Shown here piece after piece: positions 1 through 7,301 of a stretch of DNA of 10,371 nt. The stretch lies in assembly GCA_031257415.1 (NCBI GenBank), contig JAIROR010000061.1:1-10371 (forward strand), given 5' to 3'. Below the pieces are notes generated by a model, which saw nothing but the letters and a program-made list of their open reading frames with translations, was not told the DNA's origin and ran no database searches. The DNA comes from Holosporales bacterium. GTDB lineage: Bacteria; Pseudomonadota; Alphaproteobacteria; RUG11792. The position numbers were made by a program, and so were the translations under genes. The stretch's first letter is position 1. Each line of letters starts with the position of its first letter.

Positions 1-585
1 ACAGGGTATATTTACATTGTTCAAGCCATTACTCTCCTACTAATCAAATATACCTTTATCTGTACCCAATCTCAGATAGCCCTGCAACCTTGCATAGATG
101 CTTCAGTTCATAAACAAGCCCTTGCCAAATTACAACAGCTGCTCAAGTTTTCATGTACTGGCCAAGTACTGTGCGACCTTGTGCTGCGGTTCTTTCGGCA
201 ATCATCTTGTTTCTAAAACGAAACAAACACGAACTATCTTTTCCTTTACTCTCTTCTAACAATGCGAGAAGTTCTCCACTTCTCCTGCCCACCAGGGATT
301 TCCTCTTGCGTTACCAAGTCATCTTACCTATATGGTAAGGATCTTTCCTAATGGGGGCCAAACACAAACTCCTATGACTTGCACAAGAGGGCTTCATAAA
401 TGGGTTAGGACGTTTCGCTTCATAAACAAGCAATCCCACCTACTTATTTATAGGTTACCACAATATTTTTTGCAATGCAACTATTTTTTTATGTCCCATC
501 ACATTTTTTTCCCAAAAAAAGATTTTTTTCATCTCATATCGGGAAGCTACATCTGGAAGAAAATGTTGGGGTTTTCAGAAAGGAT
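1..585. other. Region without a recognisable gene, possibly decayed coding DNA
   Basis: No open frame here resembles a known protein. The most protein-like stretch is on the minus strand from 310 down to 59. It has 55 sense codons, a TGA at 143-145, then 28 more sense codons before TAA at 56-58, with no ATG start. Its translation is rich in charged residues (for example GELLALLEESKGKD and MIAERTAAQGRTVLG) but I do not recognise it. A 9-bp inverted repeat (GGTATATTT at 5-13, AAATATACC at 46-54) flanks the left edge. The right part (458-520) carries a copy of a dispersed repeat also found upstream of mutS, and long A and T runs. It may be remains of a lost gene or plain spacer. Confidence 0.4.
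458..499 (+). repeat. Dispersed repeat, copy A
   Basis: This stretch aligns with 3052-3095 on the same strand. Both start CCACAATATTTT, share ATGCAACTATT, then a T-run, then ATG and CCCAT, with only a few substitutions and a two-base length difference. Copy A lies beyond the 3' end of mutL in gene-free DNA, while copy B lies just upstream of mutS. I do not recognise a named repeat family, and no longer element surrounds either copy. Confidence 0.55.
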
Positions 586-611
586 CTAAAAACAAACAAT
601 CTTTGTGATTG
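586..611 (-). terminator. Possible weak terminator after mutL
   Basis: On the minus strand, 29 bases after the mutL stop, CAATC and GATTG can pair around the loop ACAAA (597-611). A T-rich run, TTTGTTTTT, follows directly. The stem has only five base pairs, so this is a weak candidate. No better terminator is visible between the mutL stop and the left edge. Confidence 0.25.
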
Positions 612-639
612 AAGTTTCCAGGAGTAGTCCAAAGAGGCA

Positions 640-2418
640 TTATGATCTTTCGAACATCTTTTCTAGATCTTTTTTTAATAGCCTTAGGAAAGAAGGCCTA
701 TGGTGATTACACTGAAATACATTTTCTGTATTCTCCATATCGTGGATCATGCAGTTCATTTCGTCAATCGATAATGGCCTGCCGCCTCTGATAGAATTGT
801 GACACGCTATGTCGGCGATTCTTTTTCGTATATATTCTCTTTTGTTCTCCACCTCGTCATTTTCGTCTGACAGAACATCGGCTATAATTTGGAAAGCCTC
901 GTTATTGCTGAGGCTTCCGGGAATGGCTCTGATGATCAACAACCCCTCGTTACCGAAAGCATCGATAGCAGCCGAGCCCTCTACCTGGGGGCGGGTTCCA
1001 TGCCCAATTGCATCTATCCTGAATCCAAATTCAGTTAGGGTTTTTGTTATTTTGTCATATCTAAGCATTTGGAGGGCAGAAACATTGACAACTTCAGGCC
1101 TCATAAGATACTGGGAATTTTCGTTATTACTTATACTATCTATGATTTTATTCATTACCATTTTTTCATGAACCGCATGCTGATCAATAATGAAAACCTC
1201 TTCGGTTTCTCTTTTATACGATATTATGTATGTATCAAAGACTTGAGCTATTGCCTCCCCAAAGAAGGAATGAGTCTCTTCCTTGGTATCTATAATTTGA
1301 TGATCAGCAACAGCATTATGATTATTGGTTGTCCTACAGGTTTGAGTATCGAAATCGAGGAAACCCCTGTTAAAACTTTGGCTGTTGTTTGCAATAGCTT
1401 CATCTGGGGCCGCAGCTCTGCTGGTGTTGAAATCGAGGGAAACCCTGTTAAAACTTTGGATATTGTTTGTAATAGCTTTGATAAGGAATCTTTGAACACT
1501 CTGTTCATCTCTAAAACGAATTTCGGATTTCGTGGGAGAGATATTTATATCAACGAACAGAGGGTCAATGTCAATGTATAGCACCGCCATCGGATATCTA
1601 TTTCCCTCGATAACATTTCGATATCCTATTTTCAACGCCATGCTAACAATCCTATCCTTCACGATTCTGTTATTCACGAAAAGCCTGATTGCATTCAGGG
1701 AGCTGTATTTGGAATGAGATGGATGAAAAAGGTATCCCCTAGCAGAAATACTCTCGCTCTTCTCTTCGAAATATATCGCCTTCTCGAATAAATTTACTCC
1801 GTATATTTTTGATATTCGCGACTCTAACGAATCATTCCTATAAGAAATCAGAGTTTTATTATCCGTTCTCAGGACGAAACTCACACTATCTGTTGTCAGC
1901 GAAAAGTTTTCTATAACATTAAGGCACTTCGCGAGTTCGGCATTATCAGACTTCAGAAACTTGAGTCGAACTGGAGTTCTATCAAACATATTCGCTATAC
2001 AGACTCTCGTCCCCCTTGAAACACTGGATACGTATGGCTCGGAAATCTCGGAGAAATCAACCGATATGCCACGGCCATTGGATTCTATTGAAAGATTGCT
2101 TATAGAGGCAATTGATGGCAGCGCTTCTCCTCTGAAGCCATAGCTATTGATATCGAAGAGATTATTTCCAGAGAGCTTTGAAGTGGCATGCCTGAGGATG
2201 CACATTTTCAGGTCCTCTTCAGACTGAATTCCGTCTCCATCGTCATCAACAACAATTTTGGATTTGCCACCATTCTTGAGGAAGACTTCGATATTTCTGG
2301 CATTTGCATCGATCGAATTCTCAATGATTTCCTTGAGAGCTGAGCACGGTGCCTCTATAATCTCCCCAGCCGCTATCTGATTTATTACCTCGTCACTAAG
2401 AACTCTTATTTTGCTCAT
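640..2418 (-). CDS. mutL: DNA mismatch repair protein MutL
   Basis: MutL is the ATP-driven matchmaker that links mismatch recognition by MutS to strand incision and removal. The 592-residue protein has the GHKL ATPase region at its N-terminus: IAAGEII at 15-21, the catalytic-glutamate motif KEIIENSIDANA (Glu30, Asn34), DDGDGI at 59-64, RHATSKL near 76-82 and GFRGEAL at 94-100. A variable linker at about 320-390 contains an internal duplication. The C-terminal dimerisation domain has the position of the metal-dependent endonuclease motif, but altered: DQHAVHE starts at Asp412 and the expected final glutamate is Asn423. The usual CPHGRP motif reads CNHHRP at 570-575. The gene follows smpB with one base between the smpB TGA and the mutL ATG, so translation is probably coupled. 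Length fits the family. The identification is firm, but nuclease activity is doubtful. Confidence 0.97.
   Translation of the reverse strand: MSKIRVLSDEVINQIAAGEIIEAPCSALKEIIENSIDANARNIEVFLKNGGKSKIVVDDDGDGIQSEEDLKMCILRHATSKLSGNNLFDINSYGFRGEALPSIASISNLSIESNGRGISVDFSEISEPYVSSVSRGTRVCIANMFDRTPVRLKFLKSDNAELAKCLNVIENFSLTTDSVSFVLRTDNKTLISYRNDSLESRISKIYGVNLFEKAIYFEEKSESISARGYLFHPSHSKYSSLNAIRLFVNNRIVKDRIVSMALKIGYRNVIEGNRYPMAVLYIDIDPLFVDINISPTKSEIRFRDEQSVQRFLIKAITNNIQSFNRVSLDFNTSRAAAPDEAIANNSQSFNRGFLDFDTQTCRTTNNHNAVADHQIIDTKEETHSFFGEAIAQVFDTYIISYKRETEEVFIIDQHAVHEKMVMNKIIDSISNNENSQYLMRPEVVNVSALQMLRYDKITKTLTEFGFRIDAIGHGTRPQVEGSAAIDAFGNEGLLIIRAIPGSLSNNEAFQIIADVLSDENDEVENKREYIRKRIADIACHNSIRGGRPLSIDEMNCMIHDMENTENVFQCNHHRPSFLRLLKKDLEKMFERS
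1351..1478. repeat. Direct duplication inside the mutL linker
   Basis: Fifty bases at 1351-1400 recur at 1429-1478 with 45 of 50 identical, giving a 78-bp period, exactly 26 codons. The reading frame is kept, so MutL carries two similar segments, NNIQSFNRVSLDFNT and NNSQSFNRGFLDFDT, in the linker between its ATPase and dimerisation domains. This part varies in length across the family, so an insertion here is likely tolerated. Confidence 0.85.
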
Positions 2419-2419
2419 A

Positions 2420-2911
2420 TCATTTATTGCTGTTATAGTTCTTTAAAACTTTGGCTTTCTGAATATTCCAGTCGCGCGTCTTTATCGTCTCCCTTTTATC
2501 GACTACATTCTTTCCCTTCGCGAGAGCAATGCTAATTTTCACAAAACCCTTATGATTAAAATACATGGTCATCGGAACAACAGTCAACCCCTTCCTCCTA
2601 ATCGCCCCAACGAATTTGTTGATCTGAGTCCTATGGAGCAGCAGCTTTCTCGGTCGTCTCGGTTCGTGGTTGTTGTAGCTCGCCTGCTTATACACACCGA
2701 TATCGGAATTGAACAAATACAACTCATTATCAGAAGCCCCCATTGGTCCAACGAACGACTCATTTATGCTGACTTTTCCATTCCTTATCGATTTTATCTC
2801 AGAGCCAGCCAGAGCAATCCCGGCCTCAACTGAATCAAGTATCTCATAATCAAAGCGAGCCCTCTTGTTTTTGGCTATAATTTTGAAATTTTCATCACCA
2901 TCATGTTTCAT
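2420..2911 (-). CDS. smpB: SsrA-binding protein SmpB
   Basis: SmpB binds tmRNA and brings it to stalled ribosomes for trans-translation, which frees the ribosome and tags the unfinished protein for degradation. The 163-residue length is normal. Family hallmarks are visible: NKRARFDYEI at 15-24, EAGIALAGSEIKSIR at 29-43 (first strands of the OB-fold barrel), NHEPRRPRKLLLH at 81-93, and the C-terminal tail AKGKNVVDKRETIK followed by RDW near 131-148, which enters the decoding centre in known SmpB. The start ATG at 2909-2911 has CAGG a few bases upstream. It is the first gene of a two-gene unit with mutL and is divergent from mutS. No tmRNA gene is recognisable in this window. Confidence 0.97.
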   Translation of the reverse strand: MKHDGDENFKIIAKNKRARFDYEILDSVEAGIALAGSEIKSIRNGKVSINESFVGPMGASDNELYLFNSDIGVYKQASYNNHEPRRPRKLLLHRTQINKFVGAIRRKGLTVVPMTMYFNHKGFVKISIALAKGKNVVDKRETIKTRDWNIQKAKVLKNYNSNK

Positions 2912-2954
2912 TTGCCTGAACCAGAATGCAGATCCTAACTACAACGATATTAGA

Positions 2955-2963
2955 AGTATACCA
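2955..2963 (-). promoter_or_regulatory. Possible extended -10 promoter for smpB-mutL
   Basis: The minus strand reads TGGTATACT, a TGn extended -10 with a near-consensus hexamer. It would place the transcript start roughly 35-40 bases before the smpB ATG. No good -35 sits at the right distance. It could act alone or with the upstream candidate at 2996-3023. Confidence 0.35.
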
Positions 2964-2995
2964 CGCAAAACCCCCCAGGCGCTATCGCATTGATC

Positions 2996-3023
2996 TCTAT
3001 AGCGAGAAAACACGGGTTCGCAA
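2996..3023 (-). promoter_or_regulatory. Possible sigma-70 promoter for smpB-mutL
   Basis: On the minus strand TTGCGA (3018-3023) and TATAGA (2996-3001) are separated by 16 bases. Both hexamers are close to the sigma-70 consensus and point toward smpB, whose ATG is about 85 bases downstream. Confidence 0.4.
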
Positions 3024-3035
3024 TATGGCGCCAAA

Positions 3036-3058
3036 GCCGCCACAATGGCCGCCACAAT
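3036..3058. repeat. Short tandem repeat in the divergent promoter region
   Basis: GCCGCCACAAT occurs twice, at 3036-3046 and 3048-3058, a 12-base period. The second copy runs into the dispersed repeat at 3052-3095. It lies between the smpB and mutS promoter candidates, so it could be a protein-binding site or simply a slippage product. No regulator is recognised. Confidence 0.5.
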
Positions 3059-3095
3059 ATTTTATGCTATGCAACTATTCTTTTTTATGCCCCAT
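3052..3095 (+). repeat. Dispersed repeat, copy B
   Basis: This is the partner of 458-499 on the same strand. It starts CCACAATATTTT, continues through ATGCAACTATT and a T-run, and ends CCCAT. It stops a few bases before the TATAAT that probably serves mutS, so it occupies the position where the -35 region would be expected. Confidence 0.55.
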
Positions 3096-3098
3096 GAG

Positions 3099-3104
3099 TA
3101 TAAT
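3099..3104 (+). promoter_or_regulatory. Possible -10 element for mutS
   Basis: A perfect TATAAT lies 10 bases before the GTG at 3115. The sequence 17 bases upstream (TATTCT) is a poor -35. If this is the real promoter, transcription starts near 3111. The GTG start would then have almost no leader, and the ATG codons at 3148 or 3151 would be the more likely start of mutS. Confidence 0.4.
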
Positions 3105-3114
3105 CAAGGTTTAG

Positions 3115-5577
3115 GTGCTTTGGCAAAAGACAAGATGTGATGATGAGATGATGAGTGCTACCCACGAAACTCCGCTGATGAGGCAATACAAAGAAATAAA
3201 GGCCGAGCATCAGGATAGCCTGCTTTTTTTCAGGCTTGGCGATTTTTATGAGCTTTTTTATGATGACGCCAAGATTGCTTCCGAGGAGCTCGGGCTTGTG
3301 CTAACGAAGAGAAATGCAACTCCGATGTGTGGAATTCCGTGGCATGCCCACGAAATATATCTAACAAAGCTCATAAATAACGGGCATAAGGTGGCGATAT
3401 GCGAGCAGCTTGAGACTCCGGAAGAGGCCAAAAGGAGAAATAACAATGCGGTAAACACGATGGTTCGAAGGGGGGTGACGAGGATAGTGACGAAAGGAAC
3501 TCTTATTGAGTCCTCTCTGTTGAACGAGAAACGGAGCAATTTTTTGTTGGCGATATCAAAAGGCAAAGATTTCTTTGGTTGTGCGTATGCAGATGTTTCA
3601 ACTGGGGCATTCAAAATGGAAGAAGTTATCAATACTGATTTGATTGGGTTGATATCGCGAATCGAGCCATCGGAGATAATATGCCCTGATATCATGCTTT
3701 CAAGTAATGATGTTTTAGATATCGTTAGACAGTATAGGTCGATTATTCATCCTTTGCAGTCGACGAAACTCAGCTTCAAGGATAGTGCTGCGCGAAGGCT
3801 AACCGACTTTTATAAAATTATGTTTGTTGATGCGATCGGGGACAATGTCCCTACCCATTGCTTGGAGGCCGCTTCCTTTATAATTGAATATGTGACAAAT
3901 GCTTATGCCAAATCTTCTGTAAATCTTTCTTTTCCAAAGTTTATTAATGAGTCGGAATATGTGCAGATGAATCATTTCACGAGAAGGAGCCTGGAGCTGC
4001 ACACTTCAAATAACAACGAAAAGAAAAGCACATTGCTTCATAGCATCGACCAAACTTTAACCCCTCAGGGCGCGAGGCTGCTTTCGGATTGGCTTGCGAG
4101 CCCCCTTGCTTCCGTCGAAAAAATAGAGAAGCGATTAGATTATGTTGAGTTTTTCGTGAAGAATAATGATGTCTTGGAAACTATACGAGAGAAACTTGAC
4201 AATTTCCCCGATGTTGAAAGAGCTCTCTCAAGAATAATTATGGATAAGGGAGGGCCCAGAGATCTCGCCATCGTCCGCTTGGCGCTGCACAGAATGAAGG
4301 AGCTGAATGAAATTATTCGGCAGAACGAAATAATAAAAAGTTTGGATCTGTATTTCACTGGCATTGATATACTGGTGAGGCTGCTCGATTCTTCAATCAA
4401 AGAACATGATCTTCCATTATTGGCAAGAGATGGAAATTTCGTAAAGCGGGGATATAATGGGGAATTAGATGGCTATAGAAACATTGTGGAGAATAGCGAA
4501 GTCTTCATACAGGCGCTTCAAAAAAGATACAGTGAAGAGTCGCAAATCTCTAACTTAAAAATCAAAAATAACGGAATTCTAGGATATTTCATAGAGGTAT
4601 CTGCTAATAGTTCCTCGAGGGTCCCATATGATTTCATACACAGACAGACACTGGCATCAACCATCAGATATTCCACAGAGGAGCTTTCGGAGCTGGCCTC
4701 CAAAATATATGAAGGAGAAGGCAAAGCCAAAAGGCTGGAACTTTTTATCTTCAGCGATCTATGTTTGCGAATCAGCAGTATGCAAAAGTTTATCAAACAT
4801 TCTTCTCAGAAAGTCTCGTTTCTTGATTGCGTTTCGTCTTTGGCTTTCTTGGCAATACACAATAACTATGTCAGGCCAATTATTAATAATGGATATGAAA
4901 TTCATATACAAAATGGAAGACATCCTGTCGTCGAAAAGAATATGCAGGCTCTTGGCGAAAAATTTATTTCAAACGATTGCGTAATGAACGAGAATTCCAT
5001 AGTATCAGTCATTACTGGCCCGAACATGGGAGGAAAAAGCACGTATCTGCGACAGAACGCTATTATAACCATCATGGCACAGATGGGATCGTTTGTCCCT
5101 GCTGAAAAAGCTATCATTGGAATCGTTGACAGAATATTCAGCAGGGTCGGGGCGAATGACGACATATCATCAGGGCGATCGACATTTATGGTCGAGATGG
5201 TTGAAACAGCTCTGATCATTAGGCAAGTGACCGATAGATCTCTCATTATCATGGATGAAATAGGCAGGGGGACATCAACATATGACGGGCTGGCCATAGC
5301 TTGGGCCATTATAGAGGACCTGCACAATAACATAAAAGCCAAGACCCTGTTCGCCACCCATTACCACGAGCTCAAAGACATATCCGAAAGCATGGAAAAT
5401 ATCAACTTTTTAACAGTTAAGGTCAAAGAGATGGGCAGTAAAATCATGTTCATGCATAAGGTTATACAGGGCTTTGCCGACAAATCATACGGAATACACG
5501 TGGCAGCCCTAGCAGGCTTCCCCCAAAGAATCCTCGATAGAGCAAACGAAGTATTGGGCAAAAGATCTCGCGAATAA
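3115..5577 (+). CDS. mutS: DNA mismatch repair protein MutS
   Basis: MutS scans DNA, binds mispaired or looped-out bases and recruits MutL. Numbered from the GTG at 3115, the mismatch-binding domain has [11 protein letters not shown] at 42-52, where Phe44 and Glu46 are the Phe-x-Glu pair that contacts the mismatch. The connector, lever and clamp domains follow. The C-terminal ATPase has Walker [10 protein letters not shown] at about 635-643, Walker [12 protein letters not shown] (Asp714, Glu715) and [10 protein letters not shown]. The start is uncertain. GTG 3115 has AAGG five bases upstream, but the family usually begins near [12 protein letters not shown], which favours ATG 3148 or 3151. 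About 178 residues follow Walker A, against about 230 in E. coli, so the C-terminal tail used there for tetramer formation and clamp contact is missing. It stands divergent from smpB-mutL. Confidence 0.97.
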   Translation: MLWQKTRCDDEMMSATHETPLMRQYKEIKAEHQDSLLFFRLGDFYELFYDDAKIASEELGLVLTKRNATPMCGIPWHAHEIYLTKLINNGHKVAICEQLETPEEAKRRNNNAVNTMVRRGVTRIVTKGTLIESSLLNEKRSNFLLAISKGKDFFGCAYADVSTGAFKMEEVINTDLIGLISRIEPSEIICPDIMLSSNDVLDIVRQYRSIIHPLQSTKLSFKDSAARRLTDFYKIMFVDAIGDNVPTHCLEAASFIIEYVTNAYAKSSVNLSFPKFINESEYVQMNHFTRRSLELHTSNNNEKKSTLLHSIDQTLTPQGARLLSDWLASPLASVEKIEKRLDYVEFFVKNNDVLETIREKLDNFPDVERALSRIIMDKGGPRDLAIVRLALHRMKELNEIIRQNEIIKSLDLYFTGIDILVRLLDSSIKEHDLPLLARDGNFVKRGYNGELDGYRNIVENSEVFIQALQKRYSEESQISNLKIKNNGILGYFIEVSANSSSRVPYDFIHRQTLASTIRYSTEELSELASKIYEGEGKAKRLELFIFSDLCLRISSMQKFIKHSSQKVSFLDCVSSLAFLAIHNNYVRPIINNGYEIHIQNGRHPVVEKNMQALGEKFISNDCVMNENSIVSVITGPNMGGKSTYLRQNAIITIMAQMGSFVPAEKAIIGIVDRIFSRVGANDDISSGRSTFMVEMVETALIIRQVTDRSLIIMDEIGRGTSTYDGLAIAWAIIEDLHNNIKAKTLFATHYHELKDISESMENINFLTVKVKEMGSKIMFMHKVIQGFADKSYGIHVAALAGFPQRILDRANEVLGKRSRE

Positions 5578-5583
5578 TTCTCT

Positions 5584-5617
5584 GGAATCGACCCAGGTGT
5601 TATTTCCGGTTGATTCC
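5584..5617 (+). terminator. Likely terminator hairpin after mutS
   Basis: GGAATCGACC (5584-5593) pairs with GGTTGATTCC (5608-5617) over ten positions, with one G-U, around a 14-base loop. It begins seven bases after the mutS stop. A T-rich but broken tail follows rather than a clean U-run, so termination may be partial. Confidence 0.55.
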
Positions 5618-5682
5618 ATTCCATTTATTTCAACCTTTTTAAAAAAACATACGTTCCTAAAGTTCCTCCTGTCCATCCCTGG

Positions 5683-5711
5683 CTGACTTCTCCTCAATTG
5701 TTTGATACAAT
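5683..5711 (+). promoter_or_regulatory. Likely promoter of obg
   Basis: CTGACT (5683-5688) and TACAAT (5706-5711) are 17 bases apart. The -10 is preceded by TGA, making an extended -10. Transcription would start near 5718, about 33 bases before the obg ATG, and downstream of the mutS hairpin. That gives obg its own transcript. Confidence 0.45.
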
Positions 5712-5750
5712 TATCCTGTAGTAATTGGGAGTTGCTCTGGTGGAGACGAT

Positions 5751-6764
5751 ATGAGGTTTCTTGACGAGGCCAAGGTATACATAAAAGCGGGCGATGGCGG
5801 CGATGGCTGCTTGAGCTTCAGGCACGAAAAGTTCATAGAGTTTGGGGGACCAGACGGAGGCAATGGCGGGCGAGGAGGATCCGTATACGCGACCGCCGTC
5901 CGCGATATCAATACATTGGTTGACTACAGATATAAGCAACACTTTCAGGCGGCGCGTGGGAAGAATGGCGAGGGACAGAACAGGACTGGACGTTCGGGCG
6001 AGGATATTGTTTTGAGGCTTCCCGTCGGAACGCAGATTCTTGACGATGATAAAGAAACAGAAATAGCCGATTTGACGGAGGAAGGACAGACTGTTTTATT
6101 GGTGGAGGGAGGCAAGGGCGGCGCCGGTAATGCCTCGTTTAAGAGTTCTATTAATCAAGCTCCGCGAAAAACCACAAAAGGTCAAGTAGGCGAGGAGAAA
6201 TGGATTTGGTTGAAATTGAAGCTAATCGCCGATATTGGACTGCTCGGCATGCCAAATGCGGGGAAATCCTCATTTATAATGGCTGTCACAAACGCAAAGG
6301 CAAGAATCGCCGATTACCCTTTTTCAACTGTGAAACCGCAGCTCGGAGTCATCAAAGTATACGATAATGAATACGTCATCGCAGACATCCCGGGGCTCGT
6401 GGAAGACGCGCACTCCGGAAAAGGGCTCGGAGATAAATTCCTCGCTCATATAGAGAGGTGTTCCGTATTCGTTCATATAATTGATATATCGGCACCAGAT
6501 CCACTAGAAAACTATATAAAAATCAGAAACGAGATAAGCCTATACAACAAATTACTGGGCGAGAAACCAGAGATTGTGGTCCTCAACAAGAAAGACCTAA
6601 TAACCGCTGAACAAACTGACCGTATTCTTCAAGACTTCAAGGAAAAATGCCCGAGCAAGGTATTCGCAACATCGACCATCAATAACGCGGAGGAATGCAC
6701 CAATATAGTAACAAAGCTCATAGGTTCAGAATTTCTGAATAACCGGAAGAAAACGGAGTGGTAG
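5751..6764 (+). CDS. obg: GTPase Obg/CgtA
   Basis: Obg is an essential GTPase that binds the large ribosomal subunit and acts in its maturation and in growth control. The 337 residues match the usual length of the short form. The glycine-rich Obg fold fills roughly 1-158 (GDGGDGCLSFRHEK near 14-27, GGPDGGNGGRGGSVY, EGGKGGAGNASF). The G domain follows: G1 GMPNAGKSS at 166-174, G2 DYPFST, G3 DIPGLVEDA, then GKGLGDKFLAHIERC, G4 NKKD at 279-282 and G5 ATSTIN. The P-loop ends in Ser-Ser rather than the commoner Ser-Thr, which should still bind nucleotide. GGAG at 5742-5745 lies five bases before the ATG, a good ribosome binding site. The last seven codons form the start of a 46-bp tandem duplication that runs past the TAG stop. 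Confidence 0.97.
   Translation: MRFLDEAKVYIKAGDGGDGCLSFRHEKFIEFGGPDGGNGGRGGSVYATAVRDINTLVDYRYKQHFQAARGKNGEGQNRTGRSGEDIVLRLPVGTQILDDDKETEIADLTEEGQTVLLVEGGKGGAGNASFKSSINQAPRKTTKGQVGEEKWIWLKLKLIADIGLLGMPNAGKSSFIMAVTNAKARIADYPFSTVKPQLGVIKVYDNEYVIADIPGLVEDAHSGKGLGDKFLAHIERCSVFVHIIDISAPDPLENYIKIRNEISLYNKLLGEKPEIVVLNKKDLITAEQTDRILQDFKEKCPSKVFATSTINNAEECTNIVTKLIGSEFLNNRKKTEW
6725..6739. repeat. Short palindrome near the obg 3' end
   Basis: TTCAGAA and TTCTGAA form a perfect inverted repeat with a single central base, inside the last codons of obg. Part of it (TCAGAATT) is echoed in both 46-bp tandem units that follow, which suggests the same local sequence was involved in the duplication. Confidence 0.4.
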
Positions 6765-6835
6765 AACGTGGACAATATCAGAATTCTTTCGGAAGAAAAC
6801 GGAATGGCAGAACGCGGGCAATATCAGAATTCCTT
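6744..6835. repeat. 46-bp tandem duplication over the obg stop codon
   Basis: Two units, 6744-6789 and 6790-6835, are identical at 41 of 46 positions, and all five differences are transitions. Unit 1 contains the final obg codons and the TAG stop. In unit 2 the same position reads CAG, so the second copy is not a stop in that register. Since 46 is not a multiple of three, the frame shifts between units. A third unit begins with CGGAA at 6836 and then diverges. Confidence 0.9.
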
Positions 6836-6885
6836 CGGAATTGCCAGAACCGAAGCTTTTGGAGCGAGGGGCGGCGGCGGCACAG

Positions 6886-6931
6886 AAAAATCACCACACC
6901 GCGCGCTGCAAGAGAACGTCACACCGCGCGG
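6886..6931 (-). terminator. Likely terminator of the charged secreted-protein gene
   Basis: On the minus strand, 20 bases after the stop at 6951, CCGCGCG (6931-6925) pairs perfectly with CGCGCGG (6905-6899) around a 19-base loop. After eight more bases comes a run of five T. The GC-rich stem stands out from its AT-rich surroundings. On the plus strand there is no U-run, so it would not serve obg as a standard intrinsic terminator. Confidence 0.5.
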
Positions 6932-6950
6932 CGCGCCCGATGAATACTCG

Positions 6951-7268
6951 CTACTTCTTATCTTTTGCACCACCGTCTGCGGGCTTCTCCCCATCTCCAT
7001 CCTTATCCTTATTTTCCTTCTTTTTCTTTTTTTTCTTGGTATCAGCATCTTCTTCGTCGGTCTCAACATCTTCCTTCGCGGTCTTTTCCTCTTCCTTCGT
7101 GGCCTCCTCCTCTTTCTTGCCATCCTCTCCATCCTTCTCCTTGTCCAAGTCGGCGGCAGCTTCCCCCTTCGCCTCCTTTGCAGCTTTACCCTTGCCAGCA
7201 TCCTCAGCATTAACGGCAAAAGCAGTTAATCCAAGCAACACCATTAACAAACTCCCCTTCCTAAACAT
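6951..7268 (-). CDS. Small exported protein, extremely charged and low-complexity
   Basis: I do not recognise a family. The 105-residue product starts MFRKGSLLMVLLGLTAFAVNA, a textbook Sec signal peptide with likely cleavage after VNA. The mature 84 residues contain 24 Lys and 31 Asp or Glu, with Ala and Gly making up much of the rest. There is no Arg, Ser, Cys, His, Met or aromatic residue, and there is a run of seven Lys. It should be intrinsically disordered. GGGAG at 7277-7281 is eight bases before the ATG at 7268 but only two before the in-frame ATG at 7274, so the shorter start is chosen over 7301 or 7274. Long open frames on the plus strand and in the other minus frame are artefacts of the purine-rich repetitive codons. 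It could be periplasmic, surface-bound or secreted; its role is unknown. Confidence 0.75.
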   Translation of the reverse strand: MFRKGSLLMVLLGLTAFAVNAEDAGKGKAAKEAKGEAAADLDKEKDGEDGKKEEEATKEEEKTAKEDVETDEEDADTKKKKKKKENKDKDGDGEKPADGGAKDKK

Positions 7269-7301
7269 GATCATCTCTCCCAAAAATACAAACCCGGCCA
7301 T

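Noticed and set aside
1069..1581. A 170-residue plus-strand frame antisense to mutL.
   Set aside because: It is a shadow of mutL, helped by the internal duplication. It has no domain and no ribosome binding site.
3036..3058. The GCCGCCACAAT tandem as the start of a CRISPR or iteron array.
   Set aside because: There are only two 11-base copies with a one-base gap; no spacers, replication gene or further copies are present.
2926..3114. A 62-residue plus-strand frame between smpB and mutS.
   Set aside because: It lies entirely in the divergent promoter region, has no ribosome binding site and resembles nothing.
5578..5610. A reading SGIDPGVISG just after the mutS stop, resembling the GIDPG signature of RuvC-type resolvases.
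   Set aside because: It has no possible start codon (the mutS TAA is three codons upstream of GIDPG in the same frame), it stops after ten residues, and no RuvC-like continuation is seen in any frame. The same bases form the ten-pair hairpin after mutS, which explains them better.
6824..7219. A very Arg/Lys-rich 131-residue minus-strand frame.
   Set aside because: It overlaps the signal-peptide gene out of frame, and its arginine-rich composition follows from shifting GAA/AAG-type codons. It has no ribosome binding site or domain.
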